From an uncultured Draconibacterium sp. (GTDB lineage: Bacteria > Bacteroidota > Bacteroidia > Bacteroidales > Prolixibacteraceae): a stretch of DNA of 64,000 nucleotides. The DNA is taken from the NCBI RefSeq assembly GCF_913060805.1, contig NZ_CAJXTC010000029.1, positions 1 to 64,000 of the forward strand, given 5' to 3'. The notes beneath the pieces were generated by a model. The model ran no database searches. It saw only the letters and a list, made by a program, of their open reading frames with translations, and was not told where the DNA came from. Of the stretch, positions 45,713-54,500 are shown in pieces (position 1 is the first letter of the stretch; each line of letters opens with the position of its first letter). A program made the position numbers and the translations under genes.

Positions 45713-45783
45713 CAAATATTGAAATTCCTATGCGGAAAATTAAACACCTAAATACAGGTGTATTTATTATATGGTTAAGTAAA
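45713..45783 (-). promoter_or_regulatory. Replication-operon promoter with 42-bp conserved element, copy B
   Basis: The element at 45742-45783 matches 41648-41689 in 39 of 42 positions. It contains AATACAGGTGTATT and the overlapping inverted repeat CACCT-N6-AGGTG. On the minus strand, 21 bp after it, lies AATATTTG (45713-45720), one mismatch from TAnnTTTG. The gene start is at 45675. Element, spacing and degenerate -7 box are the same as at the tra operon. Confidence 0.65.
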
Positions 45784-45785
45784 TG

Positions 45786-46022
45786 TTAGCTATTTACAAT
45801 TGCTTCCCCTTTTTCGATCTTCCATTCCTGACAGGTTTTATGGTGCTCTCGCAAGGATATAAGTTTTTCATCTGGAAGTTGATCAATGAGTTTTAGGATT
45901 TCCTCCAAACCTTTGAGATTCCCAAAATCGGTGAAAGGACAATCGACTTCTACCTTTTCGAAAGGACAAGCCGTAAACGGTACAATCAGATCTGCAAATT
46001 CTTTGTTTTTTTCAGTTGCCAT
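45786..46022 (-). CDS. Small cysteine-containing protein of unknown function
   Basis: 78 residues. It has PFTACPFEKVEVDCPFTDFG and HHKTCQEW, with two CPF motifs plus one more cysteine, so metal binding is possible. An AGGAG-like site (AAAAGGAGATAAC) precedes the ATG at the right distance, which is strong for a Bacteroidota gene and supports this start. It lies just downstream of copy B's element and upstream of the structured spacer, transcribed leftward. The family is not recognised. Confidence 0.6.
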   Translation of the reverse strand: MATEKNKEFADLIVPFTACPFEKVEVDCPFTDFGNLKGLEEILKLIDQLPDEKLISLREHHKTCQEWKIEKGEAIVNS

Positions 46023-46085
46023 GTTATCTCCTTTTTAATACAGCTGTAATTGGGAGATAAGAAGAGCGCGGGCTACGAACTGCAT

Positions 46086-46201
46086 TTGCAAAAGAGGTAT
46101 CGCCAAACACCCACACAACAAATAAGTTGAGCCCACGCTGAATCGTGGGCGTCATACCTATATTCTCGTCGTGTAAAAAAATTGGCGATTTTCTTTTGCA
46201 A
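46086..46201. other. Nested inverted repeats, possible structured RNA or regulator site
   Basis: An outer interrupted stem pairs TTGCAAAAGA-ATCGCCAA (46086-46106, 3-nt bulge) with TTGGCGAT-TCTTTTGCAA (46182-46201). Inside is a GC-rich hairpin GCCCACG-N6-CGTGGGC (46131-46150). Just right are CTAACG (46211-46216) with CGTTAG (46245-46250) and TCTCTC-N6-GAGAGA (46238-46255). The region lies in the 294-bp spacer between rteC and the 78-residue gene. Confidence 0.5.
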
Positions 46202-46316
46202 GAATAAAAGCTAACGCTCTAATATCTTTATAGTAGTTCTCTCACGTTAGAGAGATTTATTTGCATTGTTCGATGCAAAGATAACCCAATCTATAATTAC
46301 AAAAAATATATTATTC

Positions 46317-47153
46317 CTATTTATATTTTTCATTGATTTTAATTAGCATTGCTTCACGCATTTTCTCAATATATATCAGTGGTTCCTTTTTACGCGAATA
46401 TACCGATCGATAAGCATTGTAAATATCATCAGATGGAAGGTTAAAGATCTTGCTAAATAATTTGATCAATTTGTTTACAGAAATATTACCATTATTAACT
46501 ACACCTGTCGCCACTATACCGTAGATCAATTCTGCCAGCCATGTTAGTTTTCCTGTCCACACAAATTCATTATTACTTAGTTTCAGATCATCTTCTTCGC
46601 CTTGCAGTTTATGGATTTCATTTGCAAGATATTTTTCTAAACTTTCATAAGCCAGAATATCAGCAAGTGTGCCATCATAGACAGTTGAAAACTGAGGATC
46701 CAGTAAATAATTATGATTATAGCTCCCCATTAATGGAGCTGTAATATTACGTGTAAAGTATTTATCATCCAGAATTGTTTCTCCTCCTCTGTAATACTTA
46801 ATAAAATCACTGTGATCATCGAGGAAAATTTGAAGTTTAGTGATTTCTTTTATTAAATGTTCAATTATTAATGTGGGTGTAGATTTAGGACGTTGTGATT
46901 CAATAATATGCTGCTTTCGATAAAAACTGATTTTGCTGCATACACGCGGTTTAATGTACTTGAAGAAATAAATTTCTTCTTCTTCTGATTCAAATCCGTT
47001 TTTCAAAACACTCGTTTGTAATTCGGAATAGGCTATTAAACACAAGCCAACTGCTCTTTTGGCCAGGAACACAACATTGTGGCCTTCTTCTTTTAACCGA
47101 CCCAAATCGCTTTCGAGTGTCTCTACAATGTTTAAGTAGGCAGTTTTATCCAT
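46317..47153 (-). CDS. rteC: RteC-family regulator
   Basis: 278 residues. Strong RteC pattern: an N-terminal LETLESDLGRLKE-type helix, EEEIYFFKYIKPRVCSKISFYRKQHIIES, FIKYYRGG, then a helical C-terminus with FVWTGKLTWLAELIYGI and SVNKLIKLFSKIFN. In CTnDOT, RteC binds inverted repeats and activates the excision operon, which in turn triggers transfer genes. Here a terminator hairpin lies 21 bp ahead of the start codon. Confidence 0.92.
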   Translation of the reverse strand: MDKTAYLNIVETLESDLGRLKEEGHNVVFLAKRAVGLCLIAYSELQTSVLKNGFESEEEEIYFFKYIKPRVCSKISFYRKQHIIESQRPKSTPTLIIEHLIKEITKLQIFLDDHSDFIKYYRGGETILDDKYFTRNITAPLMGSYNHNYLLDPQFSTVYDGTLADILAYESLEKYLANEIHKLQGEEDDLKLSNNEFVWTGKLTWLAELIYGIVATGVVNNGNISVNKLIKLFSKIFNLPSDDIYNAYRSVYSRKKEPLIYIEKMREAMLIKINEKYK

Positions 47154-47172
47154 TTTTATGCTGTTTTAGTTC

Positions 47173-47204
47173 ATAAAAAAAATTACGCTACTGCCAGTAG
47201 CGTA
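47173..47204 (-). terminator. Terminator hairpin in the rteC leader (possible attenuator)
   Basis: On the minus strand a perfect 10-bp stem TACGCTACTG/CAGTAGCGTA (47184-47204) with a single central base is followed at once by eight T residues (47175-47182). The rteC start is 21 bp downstream, leaving no room for a promoter between them. Transcripts entering rteC must pass this terminator. Confidence 0.75.
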
Positions 47205-47260
47205 CAACTTAAAATAAAACTGTCCCTTAAACCCGATTTACAACACTAAAATAAATATAA

Positions 47261-47290
47261 GAATAATCGAGAAAAAACACTCAATTATTC
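47261..47290. repeat. Inverted repeat in the rteC upstream region
   Basis: GAATAATCGAG (47261-47271) and CTCAATTATTC (47280-47290) pair with one mismatch across an 8-bp A-rich spacer. It lies about 110 bp upstream of rteC and beside ATTCGAAT (47287-47294). It may be a regulator site or part of the element's right end. Confidence 0.4.
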
Positions 47291-47355
47291 GAATGATATT
47301 TTCTAATGTTCAAATAAAAACGACAACCAGTTATTTATGTTACGTAATATCTGGT

Positions 47356-47770
47356 TTAATTAGGTTCCTCGCCCACAATAGGAGGAACATTATATTTAGC
47401 TGTTCTTTTATCATTAATCACACCCGACCAATTCAGACCTAATTCAAAGTCGTAGGCATTCCCTTCGTTATCAACATGGCAATCCATGTCTCTGGGCACA
47501 TCTTCGAACTACACCTCCATGGTTTCCATGTTTGCAGGCATTTGAAGTGGTAGTAGGCCTGATAGTTCAACCTGACCGCTAATAATTTCAAGAAGGGCTT
47601 TATCGAGTACATTGGCTGCTCTGTTACCACCGTATCCTATTAAAATTTCATCCACTTCGCTTTCAAATTCATTATATACCATTGAATTTGATATGTCTAT
47701 CACGACAATTGCCTTCTTCGATGCAGATGCAGTTTTCAGCAACAGATAAAGATGGCTTTCATTAGTAATC
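47356..47770 (-). pseudogene. Decayed glycoside hydrolase family 3 C-terminal fragment
   Basis: The minus strand encodes a run with SHLYLLLKTASASKKAIVVI, SGQVELSGLLPLQMPANMET and, after an in-frame TAG at about 47509-47511, FEDVPRDMDCHVDNEGNAYD and DFELGLNWSGVINDKRTAKY before a TAA at 47356-47358. This is the C-terminal part of GH3 beta-glucosidase-like proteins. The TAG stands where family members have Gln (CAG), a single-base nonsense change. The 5' end is missing and meets a stop near 47765. It is a remnant. Confidence 0.75.
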
Positions 47771-48305
47771 TATGCAAAACAGAAATGCTTAAAGCAGATG
47801 ATAAGGTTTTGCTACTGGTACCTGAAAGTATACGTTTTTCATATGGAACGGTTTTGTTCACAGTACAATAGACCAACTAATTTTTTGCAAATCATCAATT
47901 CAGCTACATTTATTGCTGAATTTGGTCTCCATGTTTTATTTCTGGATATATATAGAAGTAAGCTATTTGTAATATCAATATTTGTAAAGTTTTCGAGCTA
48001 CACTTTTGGCTGAAATAAAAGAGAATACTCATCCAATTGTCTAAATTGATTGAACAGAATACTTATATCCGTTTTGTTAAGAAATTATTTAGCCATTACT
48101 CTACAAAGAACCATTAAAAAAATTACCATTTTTCAAAATGCGAAATTAAAAGAATAATGTATTCACAAATCCACATTTTTTGATAACTCTACTAATGTAT
48201 ACAAATAACATAGCGTAGGGATGATATATACATATTCGTTATAATGCTAAAAGCAATACCTGCAATTTACCACATAGAATAATTAGCTATTTTAGTAGCA
48301 TATTT
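47771..48305. other. Intergenic region with a possible small remnant
   Basis: AT-rich, no full gene. A 28-codon plus-strand frame (47785-47871) gives LKADDKVLLLVPESI then SYGTVLFTVQ. This vaguely recalls the P-x-x-x-x-Y-G turn of FKBP-type isomerases but is too short to assign. The rest is A/T-rich and should contain the promoter for the AraC gene at 48306. No hairpin of note is seen. Confidence 0.35.
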
Positions 48306-49439
48306 ATGGGATACATTTTCTACATCGCGATTTTTAATGCTTTCTTTTTCTCCCTATTGCTCTTTCAAAAGAAATCGAGGGCGACACATGACAATATTCT
48401 TATTGTTTGGTTAGTTTTCCTCGGTTGTTTTATTGGTAGCTATACCCTATACGCAGAGGAACTATTTACTCAATTAAATTTACTTTCGGCTAATCTTATT
48501 TCATTATTTCTGTTACATGGGATTTTTCTCTATTTGTACGCGTCTCGCATTATTTCAAAACAAATTAAGTTTAATAAGAAAAAGTTATTACATCTACTTC
48601 CTTTTGTAGCCTTTAATTTGTATATAGTTGGAGCTTCGTTCTTTCCTTACACTGCTAATAAAATCAGAATACATAATGTACATGCAAATGTGCAACCGCC
48701 ATATCTATTTTTGTTTTTTTTAATTCTCACATTGCTATCTGGTCCCTTTTATTTTATTCTTACACTAAATCGATTAAAAAGACACAACATAAATATCTTT
48801 AACAATTTTTCTTCAACTGAAGATATTAATCTCGAGTGGTTGCGAAAGTTGGTAATAGTGTTTGGAATAATTTGGACTTCATTAATTATTATCACGGTAA
48901 TTCATCATGTATTCAACCTTTTTTCAATGGGTTTCTGCACCGATGGCTTATTCTTGGCTTTATCAGTATTTGTTATTTTAATTGGTTATTTTGGATTAAA
49001 ACAAAAGATAATTTTTGGAAGTGAATATGAACAACAAGCAATCTCCATTGAAGGAAAAATTAAATATTCAGGTTCTACATTAAAAGAAGATGAAGCCGTT
49101 AAATACATTAAACAATTAAACCAATATATTCAGTTGGAGAAGCCTTATTTAAATCCAGGTCTGACGTTGACTCAACTGGCATCCGATTTAAACATTTCTC
49201 CTCATCATTTATCGCAAATAATAAATGAGCATTTTAATATGAACTTCTTTGAATACACCAACCAGTTTAGGGTGGAAGAAGTTAAGTCACGAATTAACAA
49301 CCCCAAGTTTGAAAGTTTTTCATTACTCGGTATCGCGCTTGATTCAGGTTTTAATTCCAAATCAGCATTTAACCGGATATTTAAAAAGTATACAAACCAA
49401 ACGCCTTCCCAATACAGATCAGGAAGCACAAAAAAATAA
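48306..49439 (+). CDS. Membrane-linked AraC-family regulator
   Basis: 377 residues. Residues 1-240 contain about seven hydrophobic helices (starting MGYIFYIAIFNAFFFSLLLF). The cytoplasmic C-terminus has two AraC helix-turn-helix units: LTLTQLASDLNISPHHLSQI and LLGIALDSGFNSKSAFNRIF, ending YTNQTPSQYRSGS. Membrane-AraC proteins of this type are common in Bacteroidota, and the sensed signal is usually unknown. The next gene on this strand is 476 bp away, so its target is unclear. Confidence 0.9.
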   Translation: MGYIFYIAIFNAFFFSLLLFQKKSRATHDNILIVWLVFLGCFIGSYTLYAEELFTQLNLLSANLISLFLLHGIFLYLYASRIISKQIKFNKKKLLHLLPFVAFNLYIVGASFFPYTANKIRIHNVHANVQPPYLFLFFLILTLLSGPFYFILTLNRLKRHNINIFNNFSSTEDINLEWLRKLVIVFGIIWTSLIIITVIHHVFNLFSMGFCTDGLFLALSVFVILIGYFGLKQKIIFGSEYEQQAISIEGKIKYSGSTLKEDEAVKYIKQLNQYIQLEKPYLNPGLTLTQLASDLNISPHHLSQIINEHFNMNFFEYTNQFRVEEVKSRINNPKFESFSLLGIALDSGFNSKSAFNRIFKKYTNQTPSQYRSGSTKK

Positions 49440-49915
49440 ATTCATTTCTTTTTTAAGTCTCCTTTTCAATCTGTCACGAACAGACATCCATTAATGCGTC
49501 CCACTTTATAAGGTGAAGCGATCTGTCCTTGACAGTAAGCTATATTGGCTCCTGATAATTATTTAGAACAAATTATTTATGGAAGAATATGAAGAAAATT
49601 ATGAACTAAGAACTTCATCAAGATAAACACAATAAATTATAAAATAATTGGAAAGGCTTTCTAAATGAAAAGTGCCTTTTCTAAATCGACATATTTGGGT
49701 GGTATAAATTGAATTTTCTTAAAATAAAAATTCTGAATCCAGTGCATTTCATCGAATACCTGTAATGAGCAATGCGTAACCAATTTCATGAAAGACGTTT
49801 TAATTAGTGGCAGGTCATATAAATATTTATGGAGTTAAAAACATATGAGCCATTAAAAGACGTAACGAAATAAAACAAAATGAACTGAAATAAATAATCT
49901 TTAAAATTAATTATT
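49440..49915. other. Intergenic region, likely promoter DNA only
   Basis: 476 bp, AT-rich, no convincing ORF. A weak hairpin AAAGGC-N15-GCCTTT (49652-49678) could end the AraC transcript. The final 100 bp before 49916 are strongly A/T-rich, as in Bacteroidota leaders. Confidence 0.4.
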
Positions 49916-50557
49916 ATGCAAAAAAAAAGTAGATCACTAACAATTAACTTAGCAAGAGGTAGAAAACAAACAAGAACAATTAACGTAAAGTTTGTTTCAC
50001 TTGTCCTCTTTGCAATTTTCTTATTTGGCGCTCAGAACACAAATGCCCATTGTGATTCTTATGATGGACCTGTAATTCAAGAAGCAAAGGAAGCTCTTGC
50101 TTCAAACAACGTGAGTCTGGTACTAAAATGGGTAGGAAAAGCAGATGAACCTATGATTACCACTTTGTTTAATAAAACCTATAAGTTAAAAAGTGGAGAT
50201 AATGAGGTTTATGAAATTGTAGAAAGATATTTTTTCGAGACACTTGTTAGATTGCACCGAGCCACAGAGGGTGTGGGATATACCGGATTAAAACCCGCGG
50301 GAAGTGCCTCGCCGATTGTAATAATGGCTGATAAGTCAATTGAAAGCCATAATGTAGATGAACTGCTAACAAAATTTACTGATCACATTGACAATATAGT
50401 GCGGGAAAAATTTGAGAAAGTGCAGAAATTAAGTCTTATCAAAAATCAATCTATCGAAAAAGGACGGGATTACGTAGCCGCTTATGTTGGTTATACGCAT
50501 ACATTGGAAGGGATTCATCGAATTATTGAACAAGATTCAGAAGTCCATCAACATTAA
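49916..50557 (+). CDS. DUF6448 family exported protein
   Basis: 213 residues. A basic N-terminus (MQKKSRSLTINLARGRKQTR) leads to a signal helix ending NTNAHC. The mature part matches DUF6448: AHCDSYDGPVIQEAKEALAS, FFETLVRLHRATEGVGYTGLK and ending YVGYTHTLEGIHRII. Conserved histidines and Glu/Asp suggest metal or ligand binding, but the family has no known role. The n-region is longer than usual and could be cleaved later. Confidence 0.85.
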   Translation: MQKKSRSLTINLARGRKQTRTINVKFVSLVLFAIFLFGAQNTNAHCDSYDGPVIQEAKEALASNNVSLVLKWVGKADEPMITTLFNKTYKLKSGDNEVYEIVERYFFETLVRLHRATEGVGYTGLKPAGSASPIVIMADKSIESHNVDELLTKFTDHIDNIVREKFEKVQKLSLIKNQSIEKGRDYVAAYVGYTHTLEGIHRIIEQDSEVHQH

Positions 50558-50685
50558 TAGACAAATAATTCATATAAATGAAGAACTGCAGTTTATGTAT
50601 CTATTTTTAAAATCAGAAGAAAATCTTAGATTGAAGCAAATGCAGTAAGCAGTAATAAACATGAATATTGAGAATTAAATTCCAA

Positions 50686-51075
50686 TTAAGTTTTTGTCCC
50701 AAGATATGTTATAATCTTACTCAATTTTGCTTCCCATTTATTCAGATATAATTCCTGTAAAGATTTACATAAAAGATCCTGGTTATTGTACAGTTCTGTT
50801 TGGAGAAACCATTTTTGTCTAGTGTACTCCCCCCTATTTCCAATTCCCTCCTGCTCGTTGTCAAATATGTCGTTAATAACTTGATAAATGATTTTTACAT
50901 ATAGTTTCTCTTTTGATCGAAAATAATAATGCACTGCAGCAGGCAACACTTTTGCCTCTTTTGCGATATACCTTATTCTTGTTCCGTGATACCCGAACAA
51001 TAGAAATTGATTATAGGCTGCATTAAAAATCTTTATCTCAGTTTCAAACCGTATATCATTTCCTTGATTAGCCAT
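50686..51075 (-). CDS. Short TetR-like regulator, possibly truncated
   Basis: 129 residues. The N-terminal TetR helix-turn-helix is complete (KIFNAAYNQFLLFGYHGTRIRYIAKEAKV is its region; key turn VHYYFRSKEKLYVKII). The ligand-binding part is only ~75 residues where about 130-150 is normal, so it may be truncated or a minimal form. It follows the DUF2141 gene by 36 bp on the same strand and may be co-transcribed with the RND efflux operon. Confidence 0.7.
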   Translation of the reverse strand: MANQGNDIRFETEIKIFNAAYNQFLLFGYHGTRIRYIAKEAKVLPAAVHYYFRSKEKLYVKIIYQVINDIFDNEQEGIGNRGEYTRQKWFLQTELYNNQDLLCKSLQELYLNKWEAKLSKIITYLGTKT

Positions 51076-51111
51076 TTTTAGTAGATTTCTAATTTTATCT
51101 TTTGTTTCGGG

Positions 51112-51558
51112 TTAAAAATAAATGATCTCAATTTCAATATCTTTCTGACCTTCAACAACAAAAGACGCTTTTTCATAATTAGGCTTGTTTAAGGGTCCAA
51201 TCTTTTCAAAGTTGGAAAAGCCAATCCCCTCTTTAGGCAAAATCACACCTTTTTTAATTTTTTGATTTTCGTCTTCGTCGTGTAAGACATTAACAGCATA
51301 CTTCCCGGCCGACAGGTTTTTGAATGTAAATTTTGAAGAATGGTTTGCAATTTCAGCAGACTGCAGTCGATAAAAATTTTTATAATGCTCGTCGGGCAAA
51401 GATCCATCAGTATTGTACAAAGCAAACATTACAAAACCTTTGTTATTTCGTAACCCTGTAACATTTACTGTCAGCGAACACGTATCGCCTTTTATTTGAA
51501 AAGTATCAACTACATGCCATCCTATGTGCAAGAATAAAATCAATAAAAAAGTTTTCAT
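51112..51558 (-). CDS. DUF2141 exported protein
   Basis: 148 residues, short signal-like N-terminus (LLILFLHIGWHVV). DUF2141 features are clear: LTVNVTGLRNNKGFVMFALYN and YAVNVLHDEDENQKIKKGVILPKEGIGFSN. The family is a predicted secreted beta-sandwich of unknown function. Its start overlaps the RND permease stop (ATGA), so it is translated with the pump. Its place in an efflux operon is unusual. Confidence 0.88.
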   Translation of the reverse strand: MKTFLLILFLHIGWHVVDTFQIKGDTCSLTVNVTGLRNNKGFVMFALYNTDGSLPDEHYKNFYRLQSAEIANHSSKFTFKNLSAGKYAVNVLHDEDENQKIKKGVILPKEGIGFSNFEKIGPLNKPNYEKASFVVEGQKDIEIEIIYF

Positions 51559-54500
51559 TTTAGTTTTCGTTTAACAATTTTTTCTTTCATTGCATCAACA
51601 ACATAATACACCATTGGAACCAAAAACACGGTAAGAATTAGCGACGACATCAGTCCGCCGATAATCACCCAGGCCAGGCCGTTTTTCCATTCGCTCGCCG
51701 TACCCTGTGCCATAGCAATGGGTAACATACCAATTGCCATAGAAAGAGTTGTCATTAAAATCGGGCGCAACCGTTCTTTTCCGGCAATTACCAGCGCCTC
51801 CTTAAAATATTTCCCCTGGGCTTTAAGTTGGTTGGTAAAATCAACAATCAGGATGGCATTTTTTGTTACCAATCCCATCAGCATAATTAGTCCGAGTAAA
51901 GCAAATAAAGTAATATCTTTTGCCGATAAATTAAGTGCCAGAAAGGCTCCAATTGCAGCTACGGGAATTCCAAACAAAGCCACAAACGGATAGATGTAGC
52001 TGTCGTACAAAGCCACCATAATCAAATATATAAGAACGAAGGAAATAAGTAATACTCCGCTAAGAGCTCCAAAACTTTCGTTCTGTCGTTTAATGTCAGA
52101 GCCCCAGGTTAACTGAATATTTTCAGGCAACGGATTTTTATCGAGATGAGCCAGCACATCGTCGGCAAGTGTTCCCGAAGGACGGCCAAAGGATTCGGCG
52201 GTTAATGTAACTGACGGCTGGCGATCGAGTCGCTCAAGCATCGAAGGTGACTTATCCTGATAAACCGTCGCAAATTGCGAAACTTCAACCGGCTGATTCA
52301 TCAGATTAATAAGCATTATATTTTGTACATCTTCATAATTCTGCCGGTTAAAATCATCTAGCCAAATACGTACCGGATACTCGGTGCCGTCTTCGGTAAG
52401 CGTGGCATCTTCATTTCCTGTAAAAGCTGTTCGTAAATTTTGCCCTACATATGCAGTATTTAAGCCCAAACGCTGCATTTTATCTTTATCGGGCCGTACT
52501 TGGTACTCCGGATTTCCATCAACAACCGAAAGCTGTACATTGTCGGCTCCCGGAATTTGTTTGATAACAGCCTGCAATTCTTCCGAGTTTTTTCGCACAT
52601 CGGCCAGTTTTGCACCGCTAAGAGTAATTTGTATGGGTGCTGATTTTGGAATCAAACCTAGCACCGCCATTGAAAAATTAATACCTGCATATTCGGCTTC
52701 CAACTCGCGGCGTAGCTGTTTCATAAAAGCCTCGGTCTTTATGCCTCGCTCATCTTCTGGTTTTAACTGAATAGTAAACTCCGATTTATTAGCCTCTCCA
52801 ATTCCCAAACTGCCAATTCCGGAGCTGGGGCCGGCAATGTTACTAAACAGCATATCAACCTCGTTGTGTTGAAGGATAAAATTCTCGACCTGCTGAGAAA
52901 CAATATTATTTTGCTGAACGGTAGTCGTTTTATCGAATTCGAGGTTTAAACGAAATTTCCCTTGATCGCCGGTAGCCATCATTTCTTTACCGATGATCCC
53001 CTGTTTCATTATTCCGGCGGTAAAAACCATTAGTAGCACAACCAATACTGTAAAAATAAGTTTATGGTCAAGTACCCAAACCAACTGCGTTTCGTACCAA
53101 TTGCTAAAGTTTTCGAGCTGTTTTTCGAACCACAGCAAAAAGCGGTTAAAAATGTTTGTAGGCTGCAAATCATCTTTTTTACCAATGCGTGAAGCCAACC
53201 ATGGTGTTAAAGTAAATCCCACCAGTAAACTGGTAAGTGTTGATGTTACCACTACCACCGAAAACTGTTTCAGCATATCTGAAATAAAAACCTGCAAAAA
53301 TAAAATTGGTAGGAAAACCACCACATCAACTAGGGTTATCGAAACGGCCGAGAATCCAATTTCCATGCGTCCATCCATTGATGCCGAACGTTTTTCTTTT
53401 CCCATATCGAGGTGGCGCTGAATATTTTCAAGAACCACGGTAGCATCATCAACCAGAATCCCAATAATCAGCGACATGGCCAGCAACGTCATCAGATTGA
53501 GCGTATAGTTAAGTAGCCACATAATGGCAAATGCCGTTACCAGCGATGTAGGAATAGCCACCAGTACAATTAACGAATTGCGATAGCTGCGCAAGAAAAG
53601 TAGCATCACCACCGAGACCAGAATTACCGCCAAAATTAAATCGTGTACCACCGAGTTGACAGCTGCAATGGTATTGTCGGTTGAATCGTCGGCAATAATA
53701 AATTCTACACCGGAACTGATATTTTTCGTTTCAATTTCATGCAGCTTTTCGCGAACTAATTTCGAAACTTCAACGGCGTTGGCATCGCCTTGTTTTTTTA
53801 GCAGCAAGCCGATTCCGTTTTTTCCGTTGTAGCGGCTCACCGAAGTTATTTCTTTAACGCCATCGATTACTGTGGCTAAATCTTTCACGTAAACCGGACT
53901 TCCGGGAACCGGCATGGCAACCTGCACATTCATTACTTCGCTTACCGTTGAAAATTTTCCCATCAACCGTACCGCGTTATTTTCTTTGGCTGACTGAACT
54001 TTCCCGGCTGGCAAATTAAGTCCTGAACGATTTATAGCTTCGACTACTTGGGTAAGCGAAAGCTTGTAAAGTTTTAGTTTATTCTGATCTACTTTTACCT
54101 GAATCTCGCGCTCTTCGCCACCCAACAAAGTTATTTCGGCCACCCCCTGAAGTTGCTGAATCTGTGGAAGAAAGTCATCCTGCATTTTCTGATAAAACTG
54201 CGTAGCAGGCAAATTACTTGTGGCACTAATCGACATCATCGGTAAATCGTTGGGCGATACCTTACTCATCGATGGGCTTTCAATATCATCCGGAAGATCT
54301 TGAATAATATTGTCGATATAACGCTGTGCATCCTGCATGGCATTGTCGATATCAGTGCCGTATTTTAGGTTGGCAATAATAACCGACGCATTTGACATTG
54401 ATTTTGTTTCGAGGTAATCCACACCTTCTAAATTCGAAAGAGCATCCTCTATTTCGCGTGAAACAGAAGTCTCAACTTCCTGTGGTTCAGCACCAGGATA

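Noticed and set aside
47798-48013. Plus-strand frame after the GH3 remnant
   Set aside because: Low-complexity translation with no recognisable fold. Likely chance in AT-rich DNA.
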